A stretch of DNA of 64,000 nucleotides from the NCBI RefSeq assembly GCF_900231165.1, contig NZ_LT960614.1, forward strand, positions 4,728,001 to 4,792,000, in the 5' to 3' direction. The position numbers and the translations under genes are program-made. A model generated the notes under the pieces. It searched no databases, had not been told where the DNA came from, and saw only the letters and a program-made list of their open reading frames with translations. Each line of letters starts with the position of its first letter. Within the stretch, counting starts at the first letter, position 1. Source of the DNA: Hartmannibacter diazotrophicus (GTDB taxonomy: Bacteria; Pseudomonadota; Alphaproteobacteria; Rhizobiales; Pleomorphomonadaceae). This document shows, piece by piece, positions 10,406-19,971 of the stretch.

Positions 10406-10960
10406 TCAGGAGACAGCCCTCTCCTCGCGCTCCAGAGACCGCAGTTCCTCGGCAATGGCCGAGACCTCGTGATCGCGGATGCCGAGTTCCACCAGATGAT
10501 CGGCAGTCGCCAGCACATAGTCCGGGTTGCGCCCGGACTGGCCGGCGCTGCGGCGCACGATGTCGATCCGTGTCGCATGGTCGAGCCGACCGGCATATTG
10601 GTCGTGGCGATGATCGACGAGATAGGTCAGCGCCGGCACAATCAGCTTCTCCGGCTGAAGCAACCGAACGGGACGGATCGCTTCCCGGTAGACGGCCGTC
10701 ACCTGTTCGCGCGCCCTCAGATAAGCGACCACCTCCTCCCGGTCGGCGGCATCGACCTCGAAGGCAAGCCCCCGGCAGGCCCCGCCCCGGTCGAGCCCGA
10801 AGACGAGACCCGGCCGCTCCCGCGTCCCCCGATGCACCCAGGAGTAAACGCAAAGCGAGCGATGCGCGCCGTGGAGCAGGGCCGGCAGAGCGCGTCGATG
10901 CGCAAATCCCGGCCGCCACATCAGCGATCCGTAGCCGAAGACATAAAAGACGTCATCCAT
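10406..10960 (-). CDS. Gamma-glutamylcyclotransferase, ChaC family
   Basis: ChaC-type enzymes release 5-oxoproline from glutathione or other gamma-glutamyl compounds. This 184-residue protein opens with the substrate-loop signature FYVFGYGSLMWRPGF. It contains the conserved YLRAREQ segment, whose Glu is the expected catalytic base, and ends with an EL-rich helix. ATG 10960 is chosen because the motif lies within the first 10 residues; upstream in-frame sequence is not homologous. It is monocistronic and transcribed toward plsC. Confidence 0.9.
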   Translation of the reverse strand: MDDVFYVFGYGSLMWRPGFAHRRALPALLHGAHRSLCVYSWVHRGTRERPGLVFGLDRGGACRGLAFEVDAADREEVVAYLRAREQVTAVYREAIRPVRLLQPEKLIVPALTYLVDHRHDQYAGRLDHATRIDIVRRSAGQSGRNPDYVLATADHLVELGIRDHEVSAIAEELRSLEREERAVS

Positions 10961-11214
10961 GCGCCATTTTCCCAAGACAGCCTGATCCTTGCCGTTCACA
11001 TGGCGCGGAAGGGCGATTCGCCCAGTTCCGGCCAGCGCGGCCACATGAACTACAGCATAGTCCGCCAAAGTTGATCAGACCTGACCGGGAGGCGTAGTGT
11101 CAGGCGGCCGGCGGCTGGCTGCGCAACGGGTCGCAAAGGCAAGAATGGCCGGCGCGATGCGCCCAGACGGGCCAGGGCCGCTTCGAAACAATAGAAAAGG
11201 GTGATCGATCCTTC

Positions 11215-12213
11215 ATGTCACGCAGCATCAAGATTCTCGCCGGGCTCGGCGCGGTCGTCGTCGTCGCCTGGACCGGCGGCTGGTTCTATCTGAAGGATCA
11301 GACCGATCAGGCCATCACCCGGAATCTCGAATCGCTCGCGGCCATCGGCACGAAGGTGACCTGTGATGAGCGCTCCATTTCCGGATGGCCTTTCCGGATG
11401 GTGGTCAGTTGCGAAAAGCCGTCGATCGAACTGGCCGACGGCAACAGTGTCAACGCGGCGAGGCTTGTCGTGACGGCAGCCGTCGACAACTGGCAGCTGG
11501 CCCTCGCCAACATCGTCGGGCCGCTGATCGTGACCGCGCCGGACACCAGCACGACGACGGCGACCTTCGCCGATCTTCATGCCAGCCTGCGCCATCAGGG
11601 CGGCGACCCCGAGCGCCTCTCGGTCGTCGCGGACGACCTCACCGTCGAGACCAGCGCGCCGATGCGCCCGACGATGAAGATGACCGCCGCCCATGGCGAG
11701 TGGCATGTCCGGCCGGACCCGGCGGACGGCAGCCTCGATCTTGCGGCCATGCTGCGCGGCAGCGAGGGCGACGTCGCCGGTCAGCAGCTTCTGCCGGTTC
11801 CCGCCGACATCGACGCCATCATGCGGGTCGAGGAGCCGCGCATGCTCGTCCCCCTGACTGAGGCGAGCCTGCCGCTCTGGCAGCAGGCGGGCGGCAAGGT
11901 CGATGTCGACAGCCTCGCCCTGAAGCTCGGCGATGTCTCCCTCTCCGGCAAGGGCAGCGTCACCCTCGACGACCTCGGACGACCGGACGGCGAGATTCGC
12001 GTCGAGGCGGACGGCCTCAAGGCCTTCGGCACGCTGTTCGCCTCCGGCAAGGACGCGCTGGTGCCGCTCGCCCCACTGCTGACCGCCTTCCTCGTCTTCG
12101 GCGAGCCGGCCGACAACGGCGCCCGCGCGATCACCGTCACCGCGAAGGACGGCAAGGTCAGCGCCGGCGGCCAGTCTCTCGGCGGGATCGGCTCGCTCTA
12201 TGCGTCGAGATAG
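11215..12213 (+). CDS. DUF2125 domain-containing protein
   Basis: This 332-residue protein has one N-terminal membrane anchor (about residues 7-27, AGLGAVVVVAWTGGWFYL) and a long periplasmic beta-rich body of the DUF2125 type. It shows the SISGWPFRM motif (residues 54-62) and the AVDNWQLALANIVGP stretch. Function is unknown; the family is widespread in alphaproteobacteria. No operon partner is evident. It converges on a GNAT gene 32 bases downstream. Confidence 0.85.
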   Translation: MSRSIKILAGLGAVVVVAWTGGWFYLKDQTDQAITRNLESLAAIGTKVTCDERSISGWPFRMVVSCEKPSIELADGNSVNAARLVVTAAVDNWQLALANIVGPLIVTAPDTSTTTATFADLHASLRHQGGDPERLSVVADDLTVETSAPMRPTMKMTAAHGEWHVRPDPADGSLDLAAMLRGSEGDVAGQQLLPVPADIDAIMRVEEPRMLVPLTEASLPLWQQAGGKVDVDSLALKLGDVSLSGKGSVTLDDLGRPDGEIRVEADGLKAFGTLFASGKDALVPLAPLLTAFLVFGEPADNGARAITVTAKDGKVSAGGQSLGGIGSLYASR

Positions 12214-12245
12214 GCGCCAAGATAGACGCTAGGCGCCCCGCCCGG

Positions 12246-12734
12246 TCAGAGCGTGATCGTGTAGAATTTCGTGTCGACGGCAATCAACGGAAAGCTCTCC
12301 GGCAGGTCCGCCTTCGCGATCTCGGCGAAGCCGTTCTTCTCGTAGAAGCGATGGGCGGCGTGGAACTTGTCGGTCGTGCCGAGGAAGACGGACCTGATGC
12401 CGCGCTCGCGCGAGGTCGTCAGCAGGCGCTCGAGCAGCCCGCTTGCGACGCCACGCTCCCGCCCTCGCCATTCGGCGGCGACGAACATCTTCCTGAGCGC
12501 GCCGAGCTTGTCGCCGATATCCTTGAGCGAGATCGTGCCGACGATGCGCCCCTCATCCGTTACAGCGACCCAGAAGTCCCCGAGCCCGGTCTGGTAGAAA
12601 TCCGGGATGGCCTTCAGATCCGGCTGGTCCTCCGCGGTGATCGCAACGCCGAACTCATCCTGCTGGATCGGCAGGATGAGGCCGATGACACCATCGGCGT
12701 CCCTTGGCTCGAAGCGGCGGATCTCGATCGTCAT
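12246..12734 (-). CDS. GNAT family N-acetyltransferase
   Basis: This 162-residue protein has the GNAT fold. The acetyl-CoA loop is near residues 85-110 (KMFVAAEWRGRERGVASGLL), followed by the beta5/alpha4 region (GIRSVFLGTTDKFHAAHRFYEKNGF), which is split here only for description. Substrate is unknown. The ATG at 12734 lies 18 bases downstream of the tyrosine-pathway dehydrogenase stop, so it is probably the last gene of that minus-strand operon. Confidence 0.85.
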   Translation of the reverse strand: MTIEIRRFEPRDADGVIGLILPIQQDEFGVAITAEDQPDLKAIPDFYQTGLGDFWVAVTDEGRIVGTISLKDIGDKLGALRKMFVAAEWRGRERGVASGLLERLLTTSRERGIRSVFLGTTDKFHAAHRFYEKNGFAEIAKADLPESFPLIAVDTKFYTITL

Positions 12735-12752
12735 CGTGATAGCCTCACCCGG

Positions 12753-13694
12753 TCAGCGCTCGCCGCCGCGCCCGAAGTCCGGCGCCTCGGTCTCCTGGCC
12801 GAGATCGATGATGCCTCGCCGGATGGCGCGCGTGCGCGTAAAGAGATCGAACAGCTTGTCGCCCTCGCCCCATCGGATCGCACGCTGCAGGGCGATCAGG
12901 TCCTCGGTGAAACGCCCGAGCACCTCGATCACCGCCTCGCGGTTGTTGAGGAAGACGTCGCGCCACATGGTCGGGTCGGAGGCGGCGATGCGGGTGAAAT
13001 CGCGAAAGCCACCGGCTGAGAATTTCATCACCTCCGACTCGGTGACGGCCTCAAGGTCGTCCGCCGTGCCGACGATGTTGTAGGCGATCAGATGCGGCAC
13101 ATGGCTGGTGATGGCGAGCACCAGGTCGTGGTGCTCCGCGCTCATGCACTCCACCATCGCCCCCAGAGCGGTCCAGAAGCCGATGAGCCTTTCCTTTGCC
13201 GACTCATCGACATCGTCCGGCGGCGTCAGGATGCACCAGCGCTTGACGAAGAGATCCGGCAGGCCCGCATCCGGACCGGAAAATTCCGTGCCCGCCACCG
13301 GGTGGCCGGGAATGAAATGGACGCTCTTCGGCAGGTGCGGCGCCATCTGCGCGACGACCGAGCCCTTGACCGAGCCGACATCGGAAACGATCGCGCCGGG
13401 CATCAGGCCGCGGGCAATCTCGCGTGCCACGTCGCCGCTGGCCCCGACCGGCACGCAGCAGATCACCAGATCGGCGTCCTTCACCGCCGCGTCGGCGCCG
13501 GCATGGTAGCTGTCGCCAAGGCCGAGTTCCTCGGCCCGGGCAAGATTGGTCGGCGAGCGGTCCGCGATCGCGATATGCCTGGCGAGCCCACGCTTCCTCG
13601 CACCGAGCGCAATCGAGGCCCCGATCAGGCCGATGCCGATGATGGCAAGGCGCTCGATAGGCTGAAAGTCCTTCGTCTCGACTGTCCCGTTCAC
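12753..13694 (-). CDS. Prephenate/cyclohexadienyl dehydrogenase (tyrosine biosynthesis)
   Basis: This 313-residue NAD(P)-dependent dehydrogenase converts prephenate or arogenate on the way to tyrosine. The Rossmann motif is [16 protein letters not shown] near residues 18-33. Catalytic contexts include VSDVGSVKG and [15 protein letters not shown], with the invariant His. The start is GTG 13694, overlapping the hisC stop as GTGA (13691-13694), so the two genes are coupled. Family members are usually near 300 residues. The tyrC versus tyrA choice depends on substrate and is left open. Confidence 0.93.
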   Translation of the reverse strand: MNGTVETKDFQPIERLAIIGIGLIGASIALGARKRGLARHIAIADRSPTNLARAEELGLGDSYHAGADAAVKDADLVICCVPVGASGDVAREIARGLMPGAIVSDVGSVKGSVVAQMAPHLPKSVHFIPGHPVAGTEFSGPDAGLPDLFVKRWCILTPPDDVDESAKERLIGFWTALGAMVECMSAEHHDLVLAITSHVPHLIAYNIVGTADDLEAVTESEVMKFSAGGFRDFTRIAASDPTMWRDVFLNNREAVIEVLGRFTEDLIALQRAIRWGEGDKLFDLFTRTRAIRRGIIDLGQETEAPDFGRGGER

Positions 13695-14803
13695 GACCCG
13701 GCTCCGCTCAGAAAATCCTTCAGCGCCGCAATCACCGCCCGGTTCGCCTCTTCCGTGCCGATGGTCATGCGCAGGCACTGCGGCAGGCCGTAGGAGGAAA
13801 CCTGGCGCAGCACGAGGCCGCGCGCGACGAGGAATTCGTCGGCGTCCCCCGCTGTCCTGCCCTTTTCCTCCGGGAAATGGATCAGCACGAAGTTGGCGAC
13901 GCTCGGCGTCACCTTGAGGCCGAGCGCCTCGATCTCCCGCGTCACGATCTCCAGCCACTCGTTGTTGTGGGCAACGGCCTGCTCGATAAAGGCCCTGTCC
14001 CGGATCGCCTCGGTGCCAGCGGCAATCGCCGCCGCCGAGACGTTGAACGGCCCACGGATGCGGTTGATGGCGTCGACCACATGGGCCGGGCCGTACATCC
14101 AGCCGATGCGCAGGGCCGCAAGGCCGTGGATCTTGGAGAAGGTGCGCGTCATCACGACATTCTCTGTCTCCGAGACAAGCTCGATGCCGGAGGCATAGTC
14201 GTTGCGGCGCACATACTCCGCATAGGCGGCGTCGAGCACGAGGAGCACATGCGGCGGCAGGCCTGCCTGCAGCCGCTTCACGTCGGACGACGTGAGATAG
14301 GTGCCCGTCGGATTGTTCGGATTGGCGAGAAAGACGACCTTCGTGCGCGGCGTCACCTTTTCCAGGATCGCATCGACGCTCGCGGTGCAGTCGGTCTCCT
14401 TGGCAACGACGGGCACGCCGCCGGCGGCAAGGATCGCGATCTTGTAAACGAGAAAGCCGAATTCCGTGTAGATGCCCTCGTCGCCCGGCCCGATATAGGC
14501 CTTGGTGATGAGTTCCAGGAGATCGTCGGAACCGTTGCCGCAGACGATATTCGCCGGGTTGAGGCCATGCATCGCGGCAATCGCTTCACGCAGCGCCGTC
14601 GACGAGCCGTCCGGATAAAGCTCCAGCTTGTCGGCGATGGCCCTGAAGGCCTCGATCGCCGCCGGGCTCGCCCCGAGCGGGCTCTCGTTCGACGACAGCT
14701 TGTGCAGCTTCACCCCCGCCGGCGCCTTGGAGCGGCCGGGCACATAGGCATCGATTTCCAGGATGCCGGGACGCGGGACGGGACGGGAAGCCTCGGACGA
14801 CAT
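13691..14803 (-). CDS. hisC: Histidinol-phosphate / aromatic aminotransferase
   Basis: This fold-type I PLP aminotransferase has 370 residues and acts in histidine biosynthesis or, given its neighbour, on aromatic keto acids. Visible features are [12 protein letters not shown] near the N-terminus, [11 protein letters not shown] for phosphate binding, [10 protein letters not shown], and the PLP lysine in [20 protein letters not shown] 14803 is chosen from homology. It is the first gene of a hisC-tyr dehydrogenase-GNAT unit. Pairing of hisC with the tyrosine enzyme is common in this order. Confidence 0.92.
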   Translation of the reverse strand: MSSEASRPVPRPGILEIDAYVPGRSKAPAGVKLHKLSSNESPLGASPAAIEAFRAIADKLELYPDGSSTALREAIAAMHGLNPANIVCGNGSDDLLELITKAYIGPGDEGIYTEFGFLVYKIAILAAGGVPVVAKETDCTASVDAILEKVTPRTKVVFLANPNNPTGTYLTSSDVKRLQAGLPPHVLLVLDAAYAEYVRRNDYASGIELVSETENVVMTRTFSKIHGLAALRIGWMYGPAHVVDAINRIRGPFNVSAAAIAAGTEAIRDRAFIEQAVAHNNEWLEIVTREIEALGLKVTPSVANFVLIHFPEEKGRTAGDADEFLVARGLVLRQVSSYGLPQCLRMTIGTEEANRAVIAALKDFLSGAGS

Positions 14804-14921
14804 GATGTTGGATAACTCCGAATGCGCACGTGCGGGATAAAACCCGATGATCGGGCGCATTCATAGGCAGGACGGGCGCGAAAGGCAAAGGGAATGACAG
14901 CCTTTCGCGGGACCGGGCCCC

Positions 14922-15368
14922 TCAGTCGCGGCACCATTCCTCGATGACGGCGCCCCAGACCGGGCAGTAGATGTCATCGTCCCACCAGGCTTCCGTCGAG
15001 CCGATATGATAGGTCACCGGCACCCACATGCGGTCGGACCGCTTCATCAGCACTTCCATCGTGGCGGGACCGTCATAGTCGTCGACATAGTAGCTGTCGC
15101 GCGCGGCAAGCGGCGTCTTCGCCATGTCGATCGGCTTGCCGCCCGGCCGCTGCGCCTTGACCATCGCGAAGGCGACATGGTCGTCGGTGCGCAGGGTGTC
15201 GATCACGAATTCCACCGGCGCGCCGAGCTGCCATTCGGCGATCGGCCGGATCGCATCCATCAGGTCCGCACGCAGTTCGCTGCCCCGCTTGGGCTCGAAA
15301 TAGGTCTGGCCAAAGACCGGAAAGGCAAGCGCGCCAAGCATCGCGGCAAGAATGATGGGGCGGAACAT
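14922..15368 (-). CDS. Small secreted protein of unknown function
   Basis: This 148-residue protein starts with a clear signal peptide (FRPIILAAMLGALAFPVFGQ, cleavage near residue 20). The mature part is acidic and Trp/Tyr-rich near its end (STEAWWDDDIYCPVWGAVIEEWCRD) with two Cys that could form a disulfide. I do not recognise a named family. It is transcribed opposite to metX, 243 bases from it. Coding is supported by the signal peptide and codon bias. Confidence 0.7.
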   Translation of the reverse strand: MFRPIILAAMLGALAFPVFGQTYFEPKRGSELRADLMDAIRPIAEWQLGAPVEFVIDTLRTDDHVAFAMVKAQRPGGKPIDMAKTPLAARDSYYVDDYDGPATMEVLMKRSDRMWVPVTYHIGSTEAWWDDDIYCPVWGAVIEEWCRD

Positions 15369-15504
15369 GGCCGGTCTTCTCCACGGTTTCGGCAGGAACT
15401 CGACCTGCATCCTTCACACAAGACGTGACGATTTTCTCAACGGGCCCGATGAGACGTCCCGCCGCCGTTAGGGTATCGGCAGGCCGGCATTGCCTCTTCC
15501 GGGA

Positions 15505-15533
15505 TTGACATCTCCCCTCCGACCTTCCTAGCT
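15505..15533 (+). promoter_or_regulatory. Sigma-70 type promoter upstream of metX
   Basis: TTGACA (15505-15510), a 17-base spacer and CTAGCT (15528-15533) form a plausible housekeeping promoter. The predicted start is near 15540, leaving a leader of about 70 bases with a possible GGGCC/GGCCC stem. I find no SAM-II riboswitch signature in it. Confidence 0.55.
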
Positions 15534-15611
15534 ACGGGCCCTTGCGGATTATGCCAAAGGCCCCGATCTGCCCATTCCCGATTGCCTCTCTCACAGGCCA
15601 GGATGACGACC

Positions 15612-16826
15612 ATGACCCAATCGGCCGCCATAGCCGATCTGGATGAAACCGAGCAGAAGCGCCGGTCCGAAGCCGACCGGCCGTCCAGCCTTGTCGAGCA
15701 TTTCGGCACGGACGCACCGCTCAATCTCGACAGCGGCAAACAGCTCGCCCCCTGGCAGATCGCCTACACGACCGCCGGCACGCTCAATGCCGACAAGTCG
15801 AACGCGGTGCTCGTCTGCCACGCCCTCACCGGCGACCAGTATGTGACGAGTTCCAACCCGGTGACCGGCAAGCCCGGTTGGTGGTCGATGATGGTCGGCC
15901 CCGGCAAGCCGGTCGACACCGACCGCTTCTTCGTCATCTGCGCCAACGTCCTTGGCGGCTGCCTCGGCACCACCGGACCGGCCTCGATCAATCCGGAGAC
16001 CGGCAAGCCCTACGCCCTGTCGCTGCCGATCATCACGATCGCCGACATCGTGCGCTCGCAGGCCGCCCTCGTCGACCGCCTCGGCATCGAGACGCTGTTT
16101 GCCGTCGTCGGCGGCTCCATGGGGGGCATGCAGGTGCTGGAATGGGCCGCTAGCTATCCGGACCGTGTCTTCGCGGCCGTGCCGATCGCGGCCGGTGCCC
16201 GGCATTCCTCGCAGAACATCGCCTTCCACGAGGTCGGCCGTCAGGCGGTGATGGCCGATCCGGACTGGTGCGGCGGCAACTACCTCGTCGAGGGCAAGAA
16301 TCCCAAGAAGGGCCTCGCCGTCGCACGGATGGCCGCGCATATCACCTACATGTCCGGCCAGTCGCTCCACGCGAAATTCGGCCGCAACTTGCAGGACCGC
16401 GAACAGCTGACCTTCGGCTTCGAGGCGGACTTCCAGATCGAAAGCTATCTGCGCCACCAGGGCATGAGCTTCGTCGACCGCTTCGACGCCAATTCCTATC
16501 TCTACGTCACGCGGGCGATGGACTATTTCGATATCGCCGGGCGTCATGGCGGCGTTCTCGCCCGCGCTTTCAAGGGCACGAAGACCCGGTTCTGCGTCGT
16601 TTCCTTCACGACCGACTGGCTGTTCCCCACCGCCGAAAGCAAGATGGTGGTGCATGCCCTCAGCGCCGCCGGGGCGAACGTCTCCTTCGTGGAGATCGAC
16701 TCACCGCGCGGCCATGACGCCTTCCTGCTCGACGAGCCGGAGCTTTTCGCCACCATCCGCGGTTTTCTGTCCGGCGCGGCAAGGGCACGCGGCATTCCCG
16801 GCCCCGCCGAAAGCGAGGCTGCCTGA
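15612..16826 (+). CDS. metX: Homoserine O-acyltransferase MetX
   Basis: MetX acylates homoserine in methionine biosynthesis. It is an alpha/beta-hydrolase-fold enzyme with nucleophile elbow [12 protein letters not shown], the early [11 protein letters not shown] block, the GGCLGTTGP oxyanion region and C-terminal [10 protein letters not shown] carrying the catalytic His. Length is 404 residues from ATG 15612; ATG 15603 is possible but sits directly on the AGG. Members acetylate or succinylate, so the donor is not fixed here. The metW start overlaps its stop by one base, the usual alphaproteobacterial metXW pair. Confidence 0.95.
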   Translation: MTQSAAIADLDETEQKRRSEADRPSSLVEHFGTDAPLNLDSGKQLAPWQIAYTTAGTLNADKSNAVLVCHALTGDQYVTSSNPVTGKPGWWSMMVGPGKPVDTDRFFVICANVLGGCLGTTGPASINPETGKPYALSLPIITIADIVRSQAALVDRLGIETLFAVVGGSMGGMQVLEWAASYPDRVFAAVPIAAGARHSSQNIAFHEVGRQAVMADPDWCGGNYLVEGKNPKKGLAVARMAAHITYMSGQSLHAKFGRNLQDREQLTFGFEADFQIESYLRHQGMSFVDRFDANSYLYVTRAMDYFDIAGRHGGVLARAFKGTKTRFCVVSFTTDWLFPTAESKMVVHALSAAGANVSFVEIDSPRGHDAFLLDEPELFATIRGFLSGAARARGIPGPAESEAA

Positions 16827-17449
16827 TGGCCGACGTCACCAGTTCCGTCCGCATCGACTTCCGCCTGATCGCTGAACTCGTGCACGACGGCGCACGCGTT
16901 CTCGATGTCGGCTGCGGCGACGGCGACCTTCTGGCCTATCTGGCCGCCACCTGCCATGTCGACGGACGCGGCATCGAGATCAGCCAGGCGGGCGTCAACG
17001 CCTGCGTCAAGCGCGGCCTTTCGGTCATCCAGGGCGATGCCGACCGCGACCTTGGCTATTATCCCGACCACGCCTTCGACTACGCGATCCTGAGCCAGAC
17101 CATCCAGGCGACCCACGCGCCGAAAACGGTGCTGACCGAACTTTTGCGCATCGGCACGAAGGCCATCATCTCCTTCCCGAATTTCGGCTACTGGGACGTT
17201 CGCCGCCGGCTCCTGTTCGGCGGACGCATGCCGGTCAACGCAAAGCTGCCCTATTCCTGGCACGACACGCCGAACATCCACTTCTGCACCATCCGCGACT
17301 TCGTCGCATTGTGCGACGAAATCGGCGCGCATGTGGAAAAGGCCGTGGCCATCGATGGCGCGGGCAAACGCGTGCCCTTCAACATGCCCTGGTCCTGGTG
17401 GAATCTCTTCGGCGAACAGGCGGTGTTTCTGCTGTCGAAGAAAGGCTGA
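16826..17449 (+). CDS. metW: Methionine biosynthesis protein MetW
   Basis: MetW has 207 residues and a class I methyltransferase-like fold with the SAM motif RVLDVGCGDGDLL. It carries the family segments LSQTIQATHAP and SFPNFGYWDVR. It partners MetX and is needed for efficient homoserine acylation in several proteobacteria. The start overlaps the metX stop (TGATG). It converges within 3 bases on the GntR regulator gene. Confidence 0.95.
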   Translation: MADVTSSVRIDFRLIAELVHDGARVLDVGCGDGDLLAYLAATCHVDGRGIEISQAGVNACVKRGLSVIQGDADRDLGYYPDHAFDYAILSQTIQATHAPKTVLTELLRIGTKAIISFPNFGYWDVRRRLLFGGRMPVNAKLPYSWHDTPNIHFCTIRDFVALCDEIGAHVEKAVAIDGAGKRVPFNMPWSWWNLFGEQAVFLLSKKG

Positions 17450-17451
17450 CG

Positions 17452-18126
17452 CTATCGCGCCGCCTCCGTGACACGGCGGCGCGTCGTGAGACTGGCGGTC
17501 AGATCGCTGAAACGGTCGCCCTGGACGGCCACATGCGCCTTCAGGGCGCTGCGTGCCGCGGCCTCGTCTCCGGCAAGGATCGCGGCAAGAACGGCCCCGT
17601 GCTCGGCGACGGATGACCCGACGCGGTTGCGGACGCGAAGCTGCAGACGCCGATAGGGACGCAGCCGGCGATGCAGCAGGCCGCACTGCTCTTCCAGGAA
17701 ACCGCTGTGGCTGGCCGCATAGACGGCCAGATGGAAAATCTCGTTCTCGTAGTAATAGGCGTCTGAATCGCCCGCCTTGGCCGCTTCCTCGCAGCGCGCA
17801 TGCGCCTGGACCAGCGCCTCGCGGTCCGCTTCGGTGTGGCGACGGGCCGCCATCGCCCCGGCCATGCCCTCCAGTTCCGCCATCACCTCGAACATCTCGT
17901 AGAGCCGCTCGGGCGCGGGATCGGCGACGATCGCTCCCCGCCGCGGCCGGATTTCGACGAGCCCCGTCGCGGAAAGCTGCATCAGGGCTTCACGCACCGG
18001 CGTGCGCGAAACGCCGAAGCGCGTCGCAAGCTGCACCTCGTCGAGACGTTCCCCCGGCTCGTAGACGCCAGCGACGATGTCGTTCTCGATCTCGTCGCGC
18101 AGCTTGTGAAAGGTATTGGTACTCAT
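17452..18126 (-). CDS. matR: GntR/FCD family regulator, MatR-like (malonate)
   Basis: This 224-residue regulator has an N-terminal GntR winged helix (VQLATRFGVSRTPVREALMQL, recognition helix near residues 33-52) and a C-terminal FCD all-helical effector domain with conserved Asp/His positions (FHLAVYAASHS). It is divergent from the malonate transport and activation genes, as MatR is in rhizobia. The divergent gap contains a perfect CTTGTATACAAG palindrome and a second similar site. The assignment as MatR rests on context and operator form. Confidence 0.87.
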   Translation of the reverse strand: MSTNTFHKLRDEIENDIVAGVYEPGERLDEVQLATRFGVSRTPVREALMQLSATGLVEIRPRRGAIVADPAPERLYEMFEVMAELEGMAGAMAARRHTEADREALVQAHARCEEAAKAGDSDAYYYENEIFHLAVYAASHSGFLEEQCGLLHRRLRPYRRLQLRVRNRVGSSVAEHGAVLAAILAGDEAAARSALKAHVAVQGDRFSDLTASLTTRRRVTEAAR

Positions 18127-18160
18127 CGATTCCCGCCCTGACGCCAGCAGTCATCCCTTT

Positions 18161-18172
18161 CTTGTATACAAG
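18161..18172. promoter_or_regulatory. Palindromic GntR (MatR-type) operator 1
   Basis: CTTGTATACAAG is a perfect 12-base palindrome between matR and the TRAP operon. It resembles the TCTTGTA/TACA-type site reported for rhizobial MatR. It lies 35 bases upstream of the matR start, so autorepression is likely too. Confidence 0.78.
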
Positions 18173-18182
18173 GAGATTGACA

Positions 18183-18192
18183 TTGTCGACAT
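18183..18192. promoter_or_regulatory. Second, weaker GntR-type operator
   Basis: TTGTCGACAT contains the palindrome TGTCGACA. Its centre lies 21 bases from the first operator centre, which is two helical turns, so two dimers could bind the same DNA face. Confidence 0.5.
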
Positions 18193-18249
18193 GATAGTCC
18201 CACACTAGCCGCCATGCCGGACGAAGATCCGGACCAAAGGGAGGACCTC

Positions 18250-19254
18250 ATGCGACAGATGATGAAGGGCATCGGCCTTGCGGCCGTGGTGGTAGCTGGC
18301 TGCGCCGTTGCTGGCGGCGCGTCGGCGGCAACGATCCTGAAAGCCTCGCACCAGTTTCCGGGCGGCAAGGGCGACATCCGCGACGAGATGGTGCAGATGA
18401 TTGCGCGCGACGTGGCGGCCGCCAACGTCGACCTGGAGATCCAGGTCTATCCGGGCGCCTCGCTCTACAAGCCCAACGACCAGTGGAATGCCGTGACGCG
18501 CGGCCTTCTCGACATCACGTCCTTTCCGCTCGACTACGCCGCGGGCCGTCATCCGGAATTCTCCGCGACGCTGATGCCAGGCCTTGTCGGCAATTTCGAC
18601 CGCGCCATGCGCCTCAACGATTCGCCCTTCATGGCGGACATCAAGAAGATCATCGACGATTCCGGGGCGATCGTGCTCTCCGATGCCTGGCTTTCGGGCG
18701 CCTTCGCCTCGACCAAGTCCTGCATCACCGCACCGGACACGGTGAAGGGGCAGGTGATCCGCGCCGCGGGTCCCGCCTTCGAGGAAATGCTGGCGGCGGC
18801 CGGCGCGTCGATCGCCTCGATGCCCTCGTCGGAAATCTACACCGGCATGCAGACCGGCGTACTCGATGCCGCCAACACCTCGTCGGCAAGCTTCGTTTCC
18901 TATCGCATCTATGAACTGGCGAAATGCCTGACGGCGCCGGGCGATAATGCCCTCTGGTTCATGTACGAGCCGGTGCTGATGTCGAAGAAGGTCTTCGACG
19001 GCCTCACCCCCGAGCAGCAGAAGGCCCTCATGGAGGCCGGCGCCAAGGCCGAAGCCTTTTTCAACGAGGAAGTCCGCAAGGGCGACCAGAAGCTGATCGA
19101 CGCCTACACGAAGGCCGGCGTCGAGGTCACGTCGATGTCGAAGGAGAACTACGACGCCTGGCTCGAGATCGCCCAGCAGTCCTCCTACAAGAACTTCGCC
19201 GAGAAGGTTCCCGGCGGCCAGGAACTGATCGAAAAGGCCCTTGCGGTGGAGTGA
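18250..19254 (+). CDS. matP: TRAP transporter substrate-binding protein (malonate, DctP family)
   Basis: This periplasmic receptor of a tripartite (TRAP) transporter has 334 residues. The signal peptide covers about residues 1-23 and ends GGASA. The mature start ILKASHQFPGGKG and the segments GRHPEFSATLMPGLV and GMQTGVLDAANTS are typical of DctP receptors. The ATG at 18250 follows GGGAGGACCTC. Malonate is inferred because matA and matB close the same operon, as in rhizobial matPQMAB. A long stem-loop separates it from the next gene, which should favour higher receptor expression. Confidence 0.88.
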   Translation: MRQMMKGIGLAAVVVAGCAVAGGASAATILKASHQFPGGKGDIRDEMVQMIARDVAAANVDLEIQVYPGASLYKPNDQWNAVTRGLLDITSFPLDYAAGRHPEFSATLMPGLVGNFDRAMRLNDSPFMADIKKIIDDSGAIVLSDAWLSGAFASTKSCITAPDTVKGQVIRAAGPAFEEMLAAAGASIASMPSSEIYTGMQTGVLDAANTSSASFVSYRIYELAKCLTAPGDNALWFMYEPVLMSKKVFDGLTPEQQKALMEAGAKAEAFFNEEVRKGDQKLIDAYTKAGVEVTSMSKENYDAWLEIAQQSSYKNFAEKVPGGQELIEKALAVE

Positions 19255-19267
19255 GCACGGCAATCCT

Positions 19268-19328
19268 GCCGGCAGGGCAGGCGTTGCGGGTGACATGCCC
19301 GCGACCGTCCCTGCCGGCGCGTTGCACC
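19268..19328 (+). other. Intercistronic stem-loop between receptor and small permease genes
   Basis: GCCGGCAGGG (19268-19277) pairs perfectly with CCCTGCCGGC (19319-19328), enclosing a second stem GCGGG/CCCGC (19286-19302). There is no T-run. It could protect the matP message or slow transcription, giving the receptor excess normal for TRAP systems. Confidence 0.6.
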
Positions 19329-19362
19329 CCAATTCCAACGCTTTTTCAGGATCCCCATCGCG

Positions 19363-19971
19363 ATGGCGAGGACCTACATCCGCCTTGTCGGCTTTCTTTC
19401 CCGGTTTTTCGGCGTCATCGCGACCCTGCTGATGATCGCCTCGATGCTGGTCGTCTGCCAGATGATCCTGATGCGCTACGTCTTCCGGCTGCCGACCTAC
19501 TGGCAGACGGATTTCGTGATCTTCGCGGCGACCGCCGCGATGTTCCTCGGCGCCCCCTACGTTCTTCTGAAGGGTGGTCACGTCGGCGTCGACGTCGTCG
19601 AGATGACGCTCTCCGGCCGACCGCGCGCCATCCTGAGGCTCGTCGGCAGCCTTCTGGGGCTTGCCTTCTGTGTCATCATGCTGGGGGCGGGCTGGATCCA
19701 GTTCCACGAAGCCTGGGAAGGCGGCTGGACCCATTCCAGCGTCTGGGCGCCGAGGCTCTGGATCCCCCTGAGCTCCATGCCGATCAGCTTCGCCATGCTC
19801 TGCCTGCAATACATTGCCGAGATCACGGCCCGCATCGGGGCCCTGCGCAATGCCGGCAGCGAAACGTCCACCCCCGCCGCCTCCGACCTTGCGGTCCATG
19901 GTGTGACGGTCCCCCCCGAATCTTCCGCCGATAACAGCCGGCGCACGCCGCTCAAGGAGGGCACGCGATGA
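19363..19971 (+). CDS. matQ: TRAP transporter small permease (DctQ family)
   Basis: The small membrane subunit of the TRAP transporter has 202 residues and four predicted membrane helices, first at about residues 12-35 (SRFFGVIATLLMIASMLVVC). The family region RYVFRLPTYWQTDFVIF follows. The C-terminal 35 residues are polar and extended. It has a start codon 108 bases after matP and its stop overlaps the next start (ATGA). Role is by position and fold. Confidence 0.87.
   Translation: MARTYIRLVGFLSRFFGVIATLLMIASMLVVCQMILMRYVFRLPTYWQTDFVIFAATAAMFLGAPYVLLKGGHVGVDVVEMTLSGRPRAILRLVGSLLGLAFCVIMLGAGWIQFHEAWEGGWTHSSVWAPRLWIPLSSMPISFAMLCLQYIAEITARIGALRNAGSETSTPAASDLAVHGVTVPPESSADNSRRTPLKEGTR

Noticed and set aside
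15370-15611. SAM-II riboswitch upstream of metX
   Set aside because: The leader lacks the GATTT...GCTAAA-type core and pseudoknot pairing. Only a simple promoter and a weak stem are visible.
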